From positions 1,101,501 through 1,165,500 of the forward strand of contig JALUTQ010000024.1 of assembly GCA_032718865.1 (NCBI GenBank): DNA of 64,000 bases, given 5' to 3'. The notes beneath the pieces are model-generated. The model was not told the origin of the DNA. It made no database searches and was given only the letters and a program-made list of their open reading frames with translations. The DNA comes from Tilletia caries. Its lineage: Eukaryota; Basidiomycota; Exobasidiomycetes; Tilletiales; Tilletiaceae. The position numbers and the translations under genes were made by a program. Positions 43,333-53,990 of the stretch are shown piece by piece (within the stretch, counting starts at the first letter, position 1; the number at the start of each line of letters is the position of its first letter).

Positions 43333-44829
43333 GTTGTGATAGAACGAAGGCAAAAGTCAGATATGAGTAGAAGAGCCAGGGGACCCGAGGGGCTACTAAC
43401 CAGAGGAGCGTCCTCATCCTCATCTTCTTCCCAGAGAAATGCTTCTACGTCTGAATCCCAGTCGATCCCCTCTTCTTTTTCCACTGTAGTAGCAGTACGC
43501 GCCTGGAAGAAAGATCGTTGGCCGTGGAAGCCAGATCTGCCCGATCTTTGCTGCCTTATGTTCACAACCGAGATCGACATATCTCGTTGCCTCCTTCAAC
43601 ACAGATCGCCATGTGCCGTGTAGGTCGGTGCTCGAGGCGGATAATGAGATCGATGCGGTCGATGCGCCTTCTTCGTCGTCCATGTCCCTCGGCTTACGGG
43701 TCAGCATGCGATATATCTGGGCGAGAAGGACTGCCGTCCCTTTCTTCTCCTTGTCCTTCAGCAGCTGAACAATGGTCTTGATGTGCTCGGGCACCCCTTA
43801 CGGAGGCGCTTCCTGGCGCTGGAGAAGCGGACTAGGAATCTGGCGTAAACGCGCGGAAGGCACTCCGTTTGTGATGCATCCTAACAACTGCCCGCGTTGT
43901 CGTCCCTTCTTCTGTCCGTACCACGAAGCCTTTGCCTTCTTGGGATGTGGGTGGGGCGCGACATCGTTTTTGACCGGAGATCAAGGGGCGTCTCCGGTAG
44001 ACGAGGTCAAGGCCAGCCGCCAGGCCGGCGACACGCAGTCGACAGGGGGCGGAATTGTCTCGAGCGCTGAGCAGGTTGACGATTGAGAAGAACTGAACGT
44101 TTTTCGAGAGACGTCAAGGTCGGTTTTGAAACCGAAAGGTTTGTTGAAGGGAGTGGATTTCCGGGGCACGGCCGCACGGGTATCTGTCGATCATCCGCGA
44201 TTTCGACCTCGAGCGGGGGTCGTCTTCACGGCGCAGACTGCGACGGGCGAAGGACGTCTGATTTGGGTCGTGGGATCATTGAGTTTGGTTGCCGGATGAG
44301 GGGTGTCAACGGCAGGAAGAGACGCTTGACTGTCGCAGGACGAGCTCCCTGTTGCGGTGGAATCGTTGTCGCAGGCATCGGTATGAGTCCGGTTCGTTTT
44401 TGATGACGGTTTTCCTTGATCTCGGCTACCTTCGCCGCCCTATCCCCCGAGGCCGCACGATGGGTTCCGAGCTCGGAGAGCAAAGTTAGGTGAGCCGGGC
44501 CAAGGTCACTGACTCGGCGCAGTGATCTCACTTGACTACACTATTTCCCGCCGAGGTGACCACTCACTATAACTTGACTATACTATTTCGCAGAAAAGTG
44601 GTAACTCTAGTAGCTTGCCGAGCCTTGGCATACATACAGCTTCGATTAGAGATGCAGCATGCATTTGGTGGAAAGATGGACGCATGCCTGATTTATTGTG
44701 GCTACGCCATAAACCTTGTAATGCGCCTTCCGGGATCAATATTCAAAGAAAAAACCGAATCAAGGGTTCCTGTCACATTCAAAAGGACTGCGCATCTTAA
44801 CCGGAACATTTTGTGATGTCCGGTAACAT

Positions 44830-45190
44830 TCTTTTTGTGATGCGAGCATTTTCGACGGTAAAATCTGCCTCAATACCAGCGCTCGGCTCCGTTATGAAGA
44901 TGTTGGACGGTTTGATGTCGAAGTAAATGATTCCAGCCTGTAAAGAGTGATTTTTGTTTAGTAACAGAAGCGGAGGAATTGCATAACATTCAAAGGATCA
45001 CCTAGTGAATGGCCCTGAGGCCACGCAGTGCCTTTCACGCCCAAGTCTTGAGGACTTCCGCTGATAGGTCGCGCCGCGGGGTGGTACGGAAAAATTGCTC
45101 CAGATCCGGTTCGGATTACTCTACCACCATGTGCATCGCAGGTGCGCCGTCTTTGTGGCTCAGCACTGCGTCCCTGAGGCCTGAGCGCCA
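44830..45190 (-). pseudogene. Protein kinase fragment
   Basis: The minus strand reads VLSHKDGAPAMHMVVESSEP, DLEQFFRTTPRRDLSAEVLK and KALRGLRAIH. Then come an in-frame TAG and a GTGATC..ACAG intron-like gap, then AGIIYFDIKPSNIFI, a kinase catalytic loop with the D, K and N residues of HxDxKxxN. The sequence ends soon after. Its 5' side is joined at about 45195 to the truncated LINE. This kinase differs in sequence from the remnant at 22.4 kb. Confidence 0.65.
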
Positions 45191-45198
45191 CGACGCTG

Positions 45199-46980
45199 TC
45201 ATCTCGAATCCGAGAGAGTGCGCCGATCTACCTGAGTTCCCAGTATCGGGATCGGCACACCAATGTTCAGCTGTGCGAGAAGGTCGAACAGGGGTTGGAG
45301 GGTGAGGTTATAGAGGAAGCAGGAGGCGGGATCTCCTTGTAAGACCCCGGAGAGAAGGGAGATGATCGGGCCTAACGTACCTAGGGCAGAGATGCGGGTG
45401 GACGGCGAAGAATAGATGGCCCGGAGCACGCCCAGGAGCAAAGGAGGGAAGCGTATTGCAGTAAGCACCGCAAAGAGCCAGTCGCGATGGACACGATCAT
45501 AGGCCTTTTTCTGATCGATGGAGATAACGAACATGGGAGGGGGGGGGTCAGCGGGTTTGGGGGGGAAGCTGTTGAAGATCGTGAATAGCGTGGAGCGTAC
45601 CCGCGATGAGAGATGAGCGACGACCTGGGAGAAAGGCGGACTGTGTCCAGGGCAATAGCTTCTCCCCTAAGGAGAGGAACCGACCAGACAGAAGGCGAGA
45701 GATGACGCGCACATAGGCGTTGGTAATGGTGATCGGGCGGTAGTTCGAAATGTTGGCAGGGTCGCCAGATTTTGGGAGGAGGATGGTTCGAGCAGTAACA
45801 GGCCATTGTGGGCCGTCACCCAACGCGTTTGCGAGGGCCTGAAGTAGAGGGCCAGAGGATTCAAAGGTCGCCAGGTCCACCCGGTAGGGGATGCCGTCGG
45901 GGCCGGAAGAGGAGTGGCGATTTGCGGTGCGCAAGGCTCTATGCACTTCCTGGAGTGTGAATGGTGCATTGGCGGTCCGCGCGGCGGTGTAGATTAGTGG
46001 AGAGGGAGAGGCTGTGGAAACTAGGCGATCGGAGAAAAGATCAGCATAAAAAGAAGTGAGGGCCTGGAGCTTGTCAGCGGAAGAGACTGCCAGGCCGAGG
46101 TCGGTCGTGAGAGGAGGAATGGCCCGAGAGGCGGCCGATGCATAGGATGAAAAGAGCCAGGAACCTTCACGTAGAGCTGAGGCGGACGAGCTCCCACCCG
46201 GACGTAGGCTCGCAGAGGAGGCAGCAGCAGAGCAGGAGGACCGCCACTGCCGGAGCAAGGAGGGAAGTCGTGTAGCATCTGTAGGGTCACGAAGGTCGAG
46301 CCCATCGAGATCTCGTTTGGCGTGGTCCAAGTTCGAACGGGCACGTTGCTGAGTAGCGCTGACGGATCGAGCTAGGGGCTGAAGAAAGGTGAAGAGGGCC
46401 CCATGGTAGAGGGCCCAGTCGTCTATTCCTGAGGGTGTGGCGAGATGAGGGGGGTTATAGAAGGACGCGAAGGCAGATAGTTCGCGAGTGAAGATAGGGT
46501 CATTCCACAGCCCCGGGTGTAGTGACCACGGCCGGTGCGGTGGAAGGCGCCCGTCAGAAAAAGGTGCCGCAGGCGCGCCAGGGGAAGGAGCCTGGAGGAA
46601 CGTGACGCGGACGGCGCGGTGGTCGGAGCGGCAGCTTGCCACGTCCGTGCTGGCGACGTGGGGGAGAAGTTCCGGAGACGCCCAGATGCTGTCAAGGCGA
46701 CGCGCAGAGGTGGGGCTGGCGAACGTCCATGAGAAGCTGTCCGGGCGCAAGACCCGAAACACATCTACCGCGTATGTAGGGGCGATGGCAGCGGCAGGCG
46801 CGCGCCAGGGAATGCTCGTTGGGTCGCCGTTGAGCGAGTCGAGGTTGGGGTCCGGAACGGAGTTCCAGTCCGCGCCGATCAGGGTTGGAGTCTGCGGAGG
46901 GGGTGGGTAGATGACATCTGAAAGCTTCAGCAATAGTATCCCAGGCCTGAATCTGGAAGGGGCCGTGTATGGACCATACG
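45199..46980 (-). pseudogene. LINE ORF2 part: end of endonuclease and reverse transcriptase, 3'-truncated
   Basis: 46933-45548 encodes TPTLIGADWNSVPDP and SDHRAVRVTFL (late motifs of the apurinic-type endonuclease). A linker follows, then RT motifs: LLPKSGDPANISNYRPITIT, RVISRLLSGRF, and after a shift in a C/G homopolymer at 45541-45549, ISIDQKKAYDRVHRDWL (motif A, first catalytic D) and GVLQGDPASCFLYNLTLQ (motif B). The frame ends at 45199 before the YxDD motif, so the catalytic palm is incomplete. The element is of the Tad/I-like non-LTR type by layout. Truncation on the 3' side is unusual for LINEs. Confidence 0.8.
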
Positions 46981-48020
46981 CTTACAGAGTGAGCGGTACC
47001 ACAGATGGGGTCGGGGGAAGAAAGGCGAACGTGAGTCCAGTGATCGCCGTGAGCGAAGGAGTCGATGCGGAGATTTGGGTCTCGCAGAAGGATGCCGGTA
47101 TCGCGGCCAAGGATGGCGCGGAATGGTGGAGTGACGGAGACGCGAAGAGCGTCTTGGAGGGCCTTAGTATCATCCCAATCCACGGGGGCAGGGAGATGGC
47201 ATTCTTGAAGGCAGACGATGGCCGCAGAAGCCAGAAAGCGGGACGACTCATGGCTCAGTTCGAACAGGCGTGCACGCAGTCCGCCGGCACCGCAGTTGAG
47301 AGAGATGATGGACAAGGATGAGACTGGATTTGAAACTAGGGAGGAAGGAGTACAGGGAGAAGAGCCCGCAGAGCGCGCTGCGCCAGGAGTACGAAAGGGC
47401 GTACGCACGGATTGGCCAGAAGGAGGTGAAGGAGATGGGGGAAGCGGCAGAGAAGGCCCTGGAGGCGGCGCGGGAGACGGTTCGGGACGGTGAGGAACAG
47501 AGAGGGGAGAGCTGACCGGGTCCTGTGGGGCAGAGGTAGCTGGTTCAAGATGGACGGTCGAAGTGAAGAAGGCGAGCTTGACCAGCAGCAGCACCGGAAG
47601 CGCGAGAAGGGCGAGGAGAAACGGGCGAGATCGAGAGGGGCGAGACTGAGGACCGGCGGGGTAAGGAGAAAGCTGAAGGTTGTGCGCAGGGCGTAGGAAG
47701 GCATGAGTGAAAAGGGGAGGGGGAATCTGGTCAGGCAGGGAAACAGGATCCGGATGAAACCGGGCAAAGAGCAGCCCAAGATGGGACTCACATGGAGCGA
47801 TGGTATCAGGTATGGGTGGCTTCATCGCGTGTGCGCTTGCGTGATGAAGAGCTTGGGGACGGCTGAGGGGCAGGTGGGCGAGCGATGCCACCAGTGGGAG
47901 TGATGATTGCTTGTTTGAACGCTGTGCGGGTGGGACCTTGGCCACGACCATGGCCACGGCCCCGGCCCCGGTCGCGAGGGCTACCGGTGGACCGGGACGG
48001 TCCGGCAATTGGGACAACAT
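46692..48020 (-). pseudogene. LINE ORF2 N-terminal part (endonuclease start)
   Basis: A long Pro/Ser-rich leader with a hydrophobic stretch (LLALLALPVLLLVKLAFF) is followed by SLSIISLNCGAGGLRARLFE and AIVCLQECHLPAPVDWDD, the first two conserved blocks of AP-type endonucleases (N and E residues). VSVWSIHGPFQIQAWDTIAE follows. At about 46930 the sense moves to the frame of the following segment, showing a frameshift inside the endonuclease. Confidence 0.7.
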
Positions 48021-49090
48021 TGGCTGTGGCTGTGCGGCGAGGGGCTGGATAGGCAGAGGCAGGGGGTTGGTCCTGAGGGGGTGTATTCGGGGGCGTCCTG
48101 GGCTGTCCCCCGAGAGGAGGAGGAGATGATTGTGAAGTCTTCCTCTTCGTCAACCACCGACGAGAGAGGGTCTGCGGTCTTGTTGGAGCGAGAGGGGGTG
48201 GCAGAGGAAGCGGAGGTGCGATGGTTCTTTGGGCAAGTGGCACCGGTGTGGTCACGGTCGAAGCAGACGGCACACGGGATGGTGGTGTTAGTGCATTTTT
48301 CGGAGGGGTGGAAGTTGTCGTGAGCATCGTCCTTGCATCCCCTGCACGATCGGGGTTTGCCAGGAAAGTTGGCGCTATGGCCCAGGAGCCAACCCGGAAC
48401 GCAACGGTTCTCTTCTTCCGTGCGAGGAGTTGAGTGGTTGCCGCCTTTGGGAGGAATGACGTAGAAGAGAGCGTACATGGTGTTAGTGGGGAGCCTTGGG
48501 GGCGGGGGGGGGAGGACCCATGTGGTAATGCTGGGCCCAGACCTCGATGAGGCGCAAGTTGAGTTGGCGCTTAGTGGCGACCTGCAGAGCGCGCAAGGCT
48601 GCGTGAGGAGATGTCCCGGGGTGTCGGACCTGCCAAGCAACGTATCGGGTGCTGAGGGCCTCTCCAAAAAGCCAAGAGTCCAGAACAAAACCAACGTGGT
48701 CTTCGATCGCGCCTACGGGGATAATGAGATCACGCATTGCTGCCATTGCCTCGGGTTCGGCAAAGCTGATTTGGACGCACCGGCGGCGACCGCCCATGAG
48801 CTCGATGTGGAAAACTTGATTGCACGTAAGAGGCGCAAGTCGAGGAAGAATTGCATCGGAGATAGCGCCGTAGAGCTCGAAGGCGTGAATCGGAATAGCT
48901 GGCTGAACCCAGTCGGGGAGCACGCTGCGGATTGTGCAGTTGGGAGGGTGGGCAGTGGTCTCAGAGATCTGGGAGACGGTGGTCCAGTCCGGGTCGGGAT
49001 GGTTGCCTTTTTCCCATCGCCAGAGGGATTCTCCGTTGAAAAAGTGTCCGGGCCGAAGCGTCTGCTGGAAGGAGTGGGGGGGTTGCTACC
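47981..49090 (-). pseudogene. LINE ORF1 (gag-like, zinc knuckles)
   Basis: Begins near 49030 (SLWRWEKGNHPDPDWTTVSQ) and continues LPDWVQPAIPIHAFELYGAI (48890), RYVAWQVRHPGTSPHAALRA (48650), MYALFYVIPPKGGN and then two cysteine knuckles: CRGCKDDAHDNFHPSEKC and CAVCFDRDHTGATC (C-x2-C-x4-H-x4-C). A frame change lies near 48480. The acidic/Ser-rich tail passes into the ORF2 leader. This gag-like nucleic-acid-binding protein precedes the endonuclease/RT frame as expected for this LINE type. Confidence 0.7.
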
Positions 49091-49091
49091 T

Positions 49092-49530
49092 GACTTAAAG
49101 TCAAAGTCTAGACTTTTTTGTGACTTTGACTTTGTGACTTATAATGTGACTTAGACTTAGACTTTTTTTTGGTCGGCGCAGACTTAAAGTCCAAAAAGTC
49201 TACTAAGTCTCGACCGAAAATCACATTTAAAACTGACCTACCACGGCCAAACATGAATCTGTCATCTGCAAATGGCCATCGATAACCATTTTCGACATCT
49301 ACGAGCGATACGTGGTGTTTAAATTTCGCGTGAAAATAAGTCGTCAATAAGTCGCTTAGTCCGACTAAAGTCAGACTGTAAGTCTTCAGAATGACTTAAG
49401 TCAGGACTTATGTCAGACTGTAAGTCTTCAGAATGACTTAAGTCAGGACTTATGTCAGACTTTATGTCACATTTAGTCCTTTATCAGACTTTAAGTCTGA
49501 CAATAAGTCAGTAAGTCGCATTACAGATGT
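49092..49530. repeat. GACTTAAGTC-rich element (A1)
   Basis: Packed with GACTTAAAGTC / AGTCTGACTTAAGTC words, including a direct duplication of about 45 bp (CAGACTGTAAGTCTTCAGAA twice, near 49372 and 49414). It abuts the 5' end of the LINE. Confidence 0.7.
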
Positions 49531-50410
49531 AAGAGTGGCAGTGCATTGAGGCTTCTCATCACTGTGATGCTCGGGAAACAAGGGTAGGGGGTCCGCATCT
49601 TTCCTGTCGAGGCCATAGAATCGATCATTCAAGACCTGATCCATAGTTGGTCGCCGATCCGGATCCAGAACCAGCACGAATCCCAGAAAGCGGATGAGTC
49701 TGTATGGAGATGCGATCCAGGAGATGCGATCCAAGGGGGTCAGAGAGACCGAAGCAATGCATGAAACGACAGCGGCAGATAGAGCGACTCACCGGTGCTC
49801 GTGTTGTGACGGATGCGGAGGTAGCCTGCAGCGACCGTGCCGTGGGACGCTTGGAAGGTCCGAGAGCGGCGGAAACATTCGTGGAAGTCGGAGCGGAGCT
49901 GCGAACGACAGCTTGGCCAGTGGATTGCTGAGATGCGTGCTTGCCTTCGACGAGCGCTTTCCACGTGTGGGCCGTCGGGTCGTTGATGAGCTCTTCCCAG
50001 CACAGACGCGTTGTCGGATCCTGGACTGTGGGCTGGATTACGTGTGACAAAGGAGTTAGAGGGACGTACTGCTGGGAGCGGAGGAGGGGAAGGGTGTGTC
50101 TGCTCACGAGTCGCTTGAGGATTTCGCCCGGGACCTGCGGGGATTCGGGGTCGTCCCGGTTCAGGGACTGCTGACATTCTTGTGAGAATTCCGACCATCG
50201 CTAGCTCTGGTTCGGAGGAAGGCCAAGCTCTTCTAACTGCAGCTGGAAGGGACCAACTCCAAGATCTCCAAAGGTGTGTTGTCCGAAGATGTCGAAAATG
50301 ACGGGGTCTGTTTCCCTTGGGTTCGGTGGTCGTTGAGGGGTGGGTGGGGCTGTGGGAAGAAAGGGATAGTGGTGGAAGGGTGCACGGGAAGAGGGAAGTG
50401 ACTGGTTGCT
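49531..50410 (-). pseudogene. Kinase C-lobe end and adjacent unknown gene segment
   Basis: 49600-49700 reads LIRFLGFVLVLDPDRRPTMD QVL, the end of a kinase domain (LxxDPxxRPT). Upstream on the same strand, 49840-50390 holds a different, protein-like segment: PNPRETDPVIFDIFGQHTFG, QLEELGLPPNQS, an in-frame TAG, then EILKRLVSRHTLPLLRSQQY and LCWEELINDPTAHTWKALVE. Whether the two belonged to one gene is unknown; most of a kinase domain would be missing between them. Confidence 0.45.
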
Positions 50411-50477
50411 GGTGAGGAAGATGATGGGGCTGCCTATTCAGGAGCTGCTGGAACCGGCGTGAGAAGCAGACGTGTGA

Positions 50478-50860
50478 AAAAAACGACCTTGTGACTTACA
50501 CTTTTTACCGTTGAAAGTCACATGATCGGAGACTTGGGGAACTTAAAGTCTGGAAAAAGTCAAGTGACCGTGAGACTTTGAGAAATGAGACTTTCAGTCG
50601 TGACTGTAAGTCTGACTTTTTTGACTTTAAGTCGGAACATTAGATCATCCGGGATATGTGACTTTTGCTACGACTTTAAGTCTGACTTTAAGTCGGAAAG
50701 TCTCTGCTTCTCGCTCGAGAAAAAAAACGATGTGACTTAAGTCAGACTTGGCAACTTAAGTCCGACTTAGACTTGACTTTCTGAAAATTTCTAAAATGTG
50801 ACTTAGACTTAGACTTGACTTTTTGAAAAAATGGCGACTTAAAGTCAGTGCCGACCACTG
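50478..50860. repeat. GACTTAAGTC-rich element (A2)
   Basis: The same word type as A1. The right end reads outward CAGTGGTCGGCACTGACTTT, a CAGTGG-type terminus like T4. The copia RNase H sequence stops exactly where it begins (50861), so the element or a rearrangement at its edge removed the copia 3' end. A left terminus was not found. Confidence 0.65.
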
Positions 50861-51300
50861 CTTCCAGCTTCCCGCGCGGCAGCACCTTTGTGAAGATGTC
50901 CGCAAGGTTGTTGTCGGTATCCACCCGGCTGACTGTGAGTTGTCCGCGTCGCATTCGATCGCGTGTGAAATGATACTTGAGATCGAAGTGCTTGCTTTTT
51001 CCCGAATGCCGCAGGCTTATTCGCGATTGTGGTTGCTGCTTCGTTGTCGCAGTAGAGTGGTGTCGCTGCCTTCTGCTGCATGCCGAGTTCGCCGAGGAAG
51101 TTGCGGATCCACAGTGCCTCGCGTGCGGCCTCGAACAGAGCCATGTACTCTGCCTCGGTCGTCGACCACGCTGGCGTCTTCTGCAACTGGGACTTCCAAG
51201 ACACCGCGCATCCGTAGACGAGGAACACGGCGAACACCCATCCGGTGGTACTCTTCATGTCCACGCGATCTCCGCCATGGTCGGCATCGGCCGATCGGCG
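50861..51300 (-). pseudogene. Copia RNase H domain, truncated
   Basis: Minus-strand STTGWVFAVFLVYGCAVSWK, STTEAEYMALFEAAREALWI and LYCDNEAATTIANKPAAF are hallmarks of copia RNase H. After a frameshift NLADIFTKVLPRGKLEAV runs into repeat A2 at 50860. The last residues of pol, the polypurine tract and the 3' LTR are gone. Confidence 0.85.
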
Positions 51301-52440
51301 TAGCCTTCCAGCACGATGTCCGACGACGGCTTGTATGTGAGTTTGAGATCCGATGTCTTGCGCAAGTGCCGAAGCAACTGCTGAGCGTCCTGTGCTGCTT
51401 CCTCATCCGGATTCCGGTGATCCCATCTTCCTTGCCAGAACTCCCACCGGAAAGGTGAAGTCTGGTCGTGTGCATTGCCCCAACCACATCAAGCTCCCCA
51501 CCCTTGCGGCTTAGTCGCCGGGCACACTCGGTGAGTCTGATGTGTCGCCCTTGCCGCGTTCGGGGAGAGGAAGGTTGCGTCCCTTGGCGTTGTCCATGCC
51601 GTAGCGCTGCAGAGTCGCGTTCGCGTATACTTGCTGACTGAGTGTGATTGTTCCCGCAGCTTCGTCTCGCAGGACCTGCACGCCAAGGAAGTGATGAACC
51701 GCGCCGTTCTCCTTGATCTCGAACTCGTCGCGTAAGTGTTTTTTGACTTGCTCGCATTCTTCTCGGCTGGGGGTGAAGATGAGGATGTCATCGACGTATA
51801 CCCCGAGGACAACGATGTGCTTCCAGTCTTTCGGGTTCCGGACAAAGATGCAGGGCTCAGAGTCAAGTTGGGCGAACCCAGCCTTGATCAGTGCAGCAAC
51901 TAACACCTCGTTCCATTCCCTACCACTCTGCTTCAGCCCGTATAGAGCTCGCCGCAGCAGAAGCACGTCGCTTGTTTCGTCCTCGAAGCCGGGGGGGCTG
52001 CTCCATGTACACGATGTCGTGCAGCACGCCGTTGAGGTAGGCAGTGACGACATCGGACTGTTCGACGATCCAGCCAAACTTGGCTGCAAGGACGAGCAAG
52101 ATGCGCAGACTGGCCATGCGAGCCACCGGGGAGAACGTCTCTCCATAATCGATGCCGGCTCGTTGCGTGTTTCCCATGGCTACCAGTCTCGCCTTGTGCC
52201 GGAGCGCCCTTCCCATTGCGTCCAACTTCAACTTGTAGACCCACCGACTCCGAATTAGCCTCTTCGCCTGACGCCTCGAGACCTTCTCCCAAGTCTTCTT
52301 CTTCACTAGTGAGTCATACTCCTCCTGCATGGCGCTTCTCCACTTGTCCCACTCTGGGCGTGATCTTGCCTCGCTTAGAGTCTTGGGCTCAAGTGGTACA
52401 CCATCGGCGCTGACCCTTCCTCCCACCAACAGCGCACCCC
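51301..52440 (-). pseudogene. Copia reverse transcriptase
   Basis: 52440-51920 encodes WDKWRSAMQEEYDSLVKKKT, RSRWVYKLKLDAMGR, GIDYGETFSPVARMASLRIL and SDVVTAYLNGVLHDIVYMEQ (first catalytic D). After a frameshift near 51990 come FEDETSDVLLLRRALYGLKQ, the catalytic VYVDDILIF (about 51785-51815), and HHFLGVQVLRDEAAGTITLS with QQVYANATLQRYGM. A stop falls near 51511, before RNase H. Motifs are intact but frames are not, so the copy is defective. Confidence 0.88.
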
Positions 52441-53170
52441 GGACCGCCATCGCGTACGCTCGCACCAGCTTGGCTTGGCCGTGTTGCTGTTGTAAGCGCG
52501 GTGATCGCCGCGTCGGTTCGCGGCTCTCCCGGATGCGCCTGATGTGCGCGCGCTCCGCCTCCGGGATTCGGTCGGGTGGTGCTGCTGTTGCCGTCGGTGC
52601 CGGTGGTGAGTCCTGAGGTTGCGTCTGTGGGTCGCTCGGTGCTTGCCGGTTTGGGTCGCTGATCGCTGGCGCCATCGCCTCTTCGACCTCCTCAGAACTG
52701 GGAAGGCCGTCGATTTGGGCGCGCAGCAGTAGCTGCTCGAGGTGAGCTGTCTCGTCGGGCTCTTCGTCCTCCTCCATCTCACCTCCATCTCCCACTCCTT
52801 CCGCATCCGCATCCAGCTCCGCCACATCTCCCGCATCCGTCTCCGCCGACTCCACCACCCTCCGGTCATCCACCTGCCGCTCCTCCTGAGCGCCGTCCTT
52901 GGTGAGTCCTCCCTCACCCTCTACTCCCACCGGTCCTGCCGCCTCTTCCGCTCCTGCTGCTCCAACTCCTTCTCCCGACCACTGATCTCCCCGCTCCTCA
53001 TCCCTGTCCTCCACCAGACTCCACTCATCGTGCCACTCGAGCACGTCATCCAGGGAGCCCGTCTTCCGGGGGGGACCGGAAGGTCCTGGTACCGACGATC
53101 TTCGTCGAAGATGACGTCCCGGCTGGTGCCCATCCGGTGGGTGGACTTGCTCGGTATGTACACCTTCCAT
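52441..53170 (-). pseudogene. Copia integrase-RT linker (acidic spacer)
   Basis: A Glu/Asp/Pro-rich, low-conservation segment (VGDGGEMEEDEEPDETAHLE, RIRESREPTRRSPRLQQQHG) links integrase and reverse transcriptase in the same frame as the first half of RT. This spacer is usual in fungal copia elements. Confidence 0.7.
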
Positions 53171-53990
53171 CCCTTTGTCGTCTCTCCGTAACCCAGGAAC
53201 ACAGCTGGGACTCTCCGCAACGCAAGCTTACCCTTTCTCTGCGCACTCTGCACCAGAGGCCAGCACAGGCAGCCGAACACGCGAAGGTTCGAGAGGTCTA
53301 CCTTGCGCCCTGTCCATATCTCCTCGGGTATGCGCCCTCCGTCCTTCAGCCGTGGAGTACGGTTCAGAACGTAAGCAGCTGCTCGCATTGCGTGTGGCCA
53401 GTACGAGCTGTCCAGTCCTGACGTCAGGAGCATGGCTCTCATTCTGTCCTGCAGTGTCCGGTTCCATCTCTCGGCGACTCCGTTTTGCTGGCTGGTGTAT
53501 GGGTTAGTATCTCCCACCAAACCTCGAGTTCCTTGGCCCAGTCTTGGGATTGTCGGTTGATGAACTCTCCCCCGTTGTCTGACCGAACCACCACCAGCTG
53601 CTCGCCCGTCTCCTTCTGTGCGCGGCGCACCCAATCGAGGAACACCGTCAGTGCGTTCCCCTTTGCCGCCATGGGATACGCCCACACCTCCCGGCTTGCG
53701 CTATCGACAATGGTGAGTGTGTATTTCTCCCCATCTCCACCGGTTCCCTCCTCCATAGGACCGATGACGTCCACATGGACCAGGCTCAGCCGACGATGCG
53801 AAACCGTCTCTGAGTGGGGGAACGGTGCGCGCACGCCTTTTTCCTTGCTTGCAGTCGTCACAGTCGTGACTGGCCTTGATTAAGGCACTCTTGCTGACTG
53901 CTGTTCCCTTCGCGCAGCCCTTGTCCCACATTACGCCCGCGACCTTGGGAGAGGAGTGTCCCGTCCGTTGATGAAGCAGACGAGCTTCCA
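53040..53990 (-). pseudogene. Copia GAG-pre-integrase and integrase core
   Basis: LLHQRTGHSSPKVAG followed by CDDCKQGKRRA forms the HHCC zinc-binding unit (about 53850-53980). The DDE core follows: HVDVIGPMEE (first D), RSDNGGEF (second D), then, after a frameshift near 53510, PYTSQQNGVAERWNRTLQDR (catalytic E). VFGCLCWPLVQ and VPAVFLGYGETTKGWKVY are the conserved blocks after the core. All three catalytic residues remain. Confidence 0.88.

Larger units (their letters stand above)
41672..44531 (-). pseudogene. Minus-strand gene of unknown function, carrying an intronic element
   Basis: From an ATG at 44531 (MRSLRRVSDLGPAHLTLLSE) pieces of one apparent protein follow in several frames: PFNKPFGFKTDLDVSRKTFS (44100), KKAKASWYGQKKGRQRGQLL (43925), then MPEHIKTIVQLLKDKEKKGT and LLAQIYRMLTRKPRDMDDEE (43680-43794), VLKEATRYVDLGCEHKAAKI (43580), and an acidic end DWDSDVEAFLWEEDEDEDAP (43410-43480). 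A GTTAGT donor follows. If the 1607-bp element is removed, a TACAG acceptor at about 41698 leads to HFLSHYLNA and a stop. Family not recognised. The frame changes and one stop near 43800 suggest decay. Confidence 0.4.

Noticed and set aside
46488..47515. Plus-strand frames opposite the LINE
   Set aside because: Shadows of the minus-strand endonuclease frame, GC-rich and without motifs.
51713..53883. Plus-strand frames opposite copia pol
   Set aside because: Shadows of integrase and RT coding sequence.
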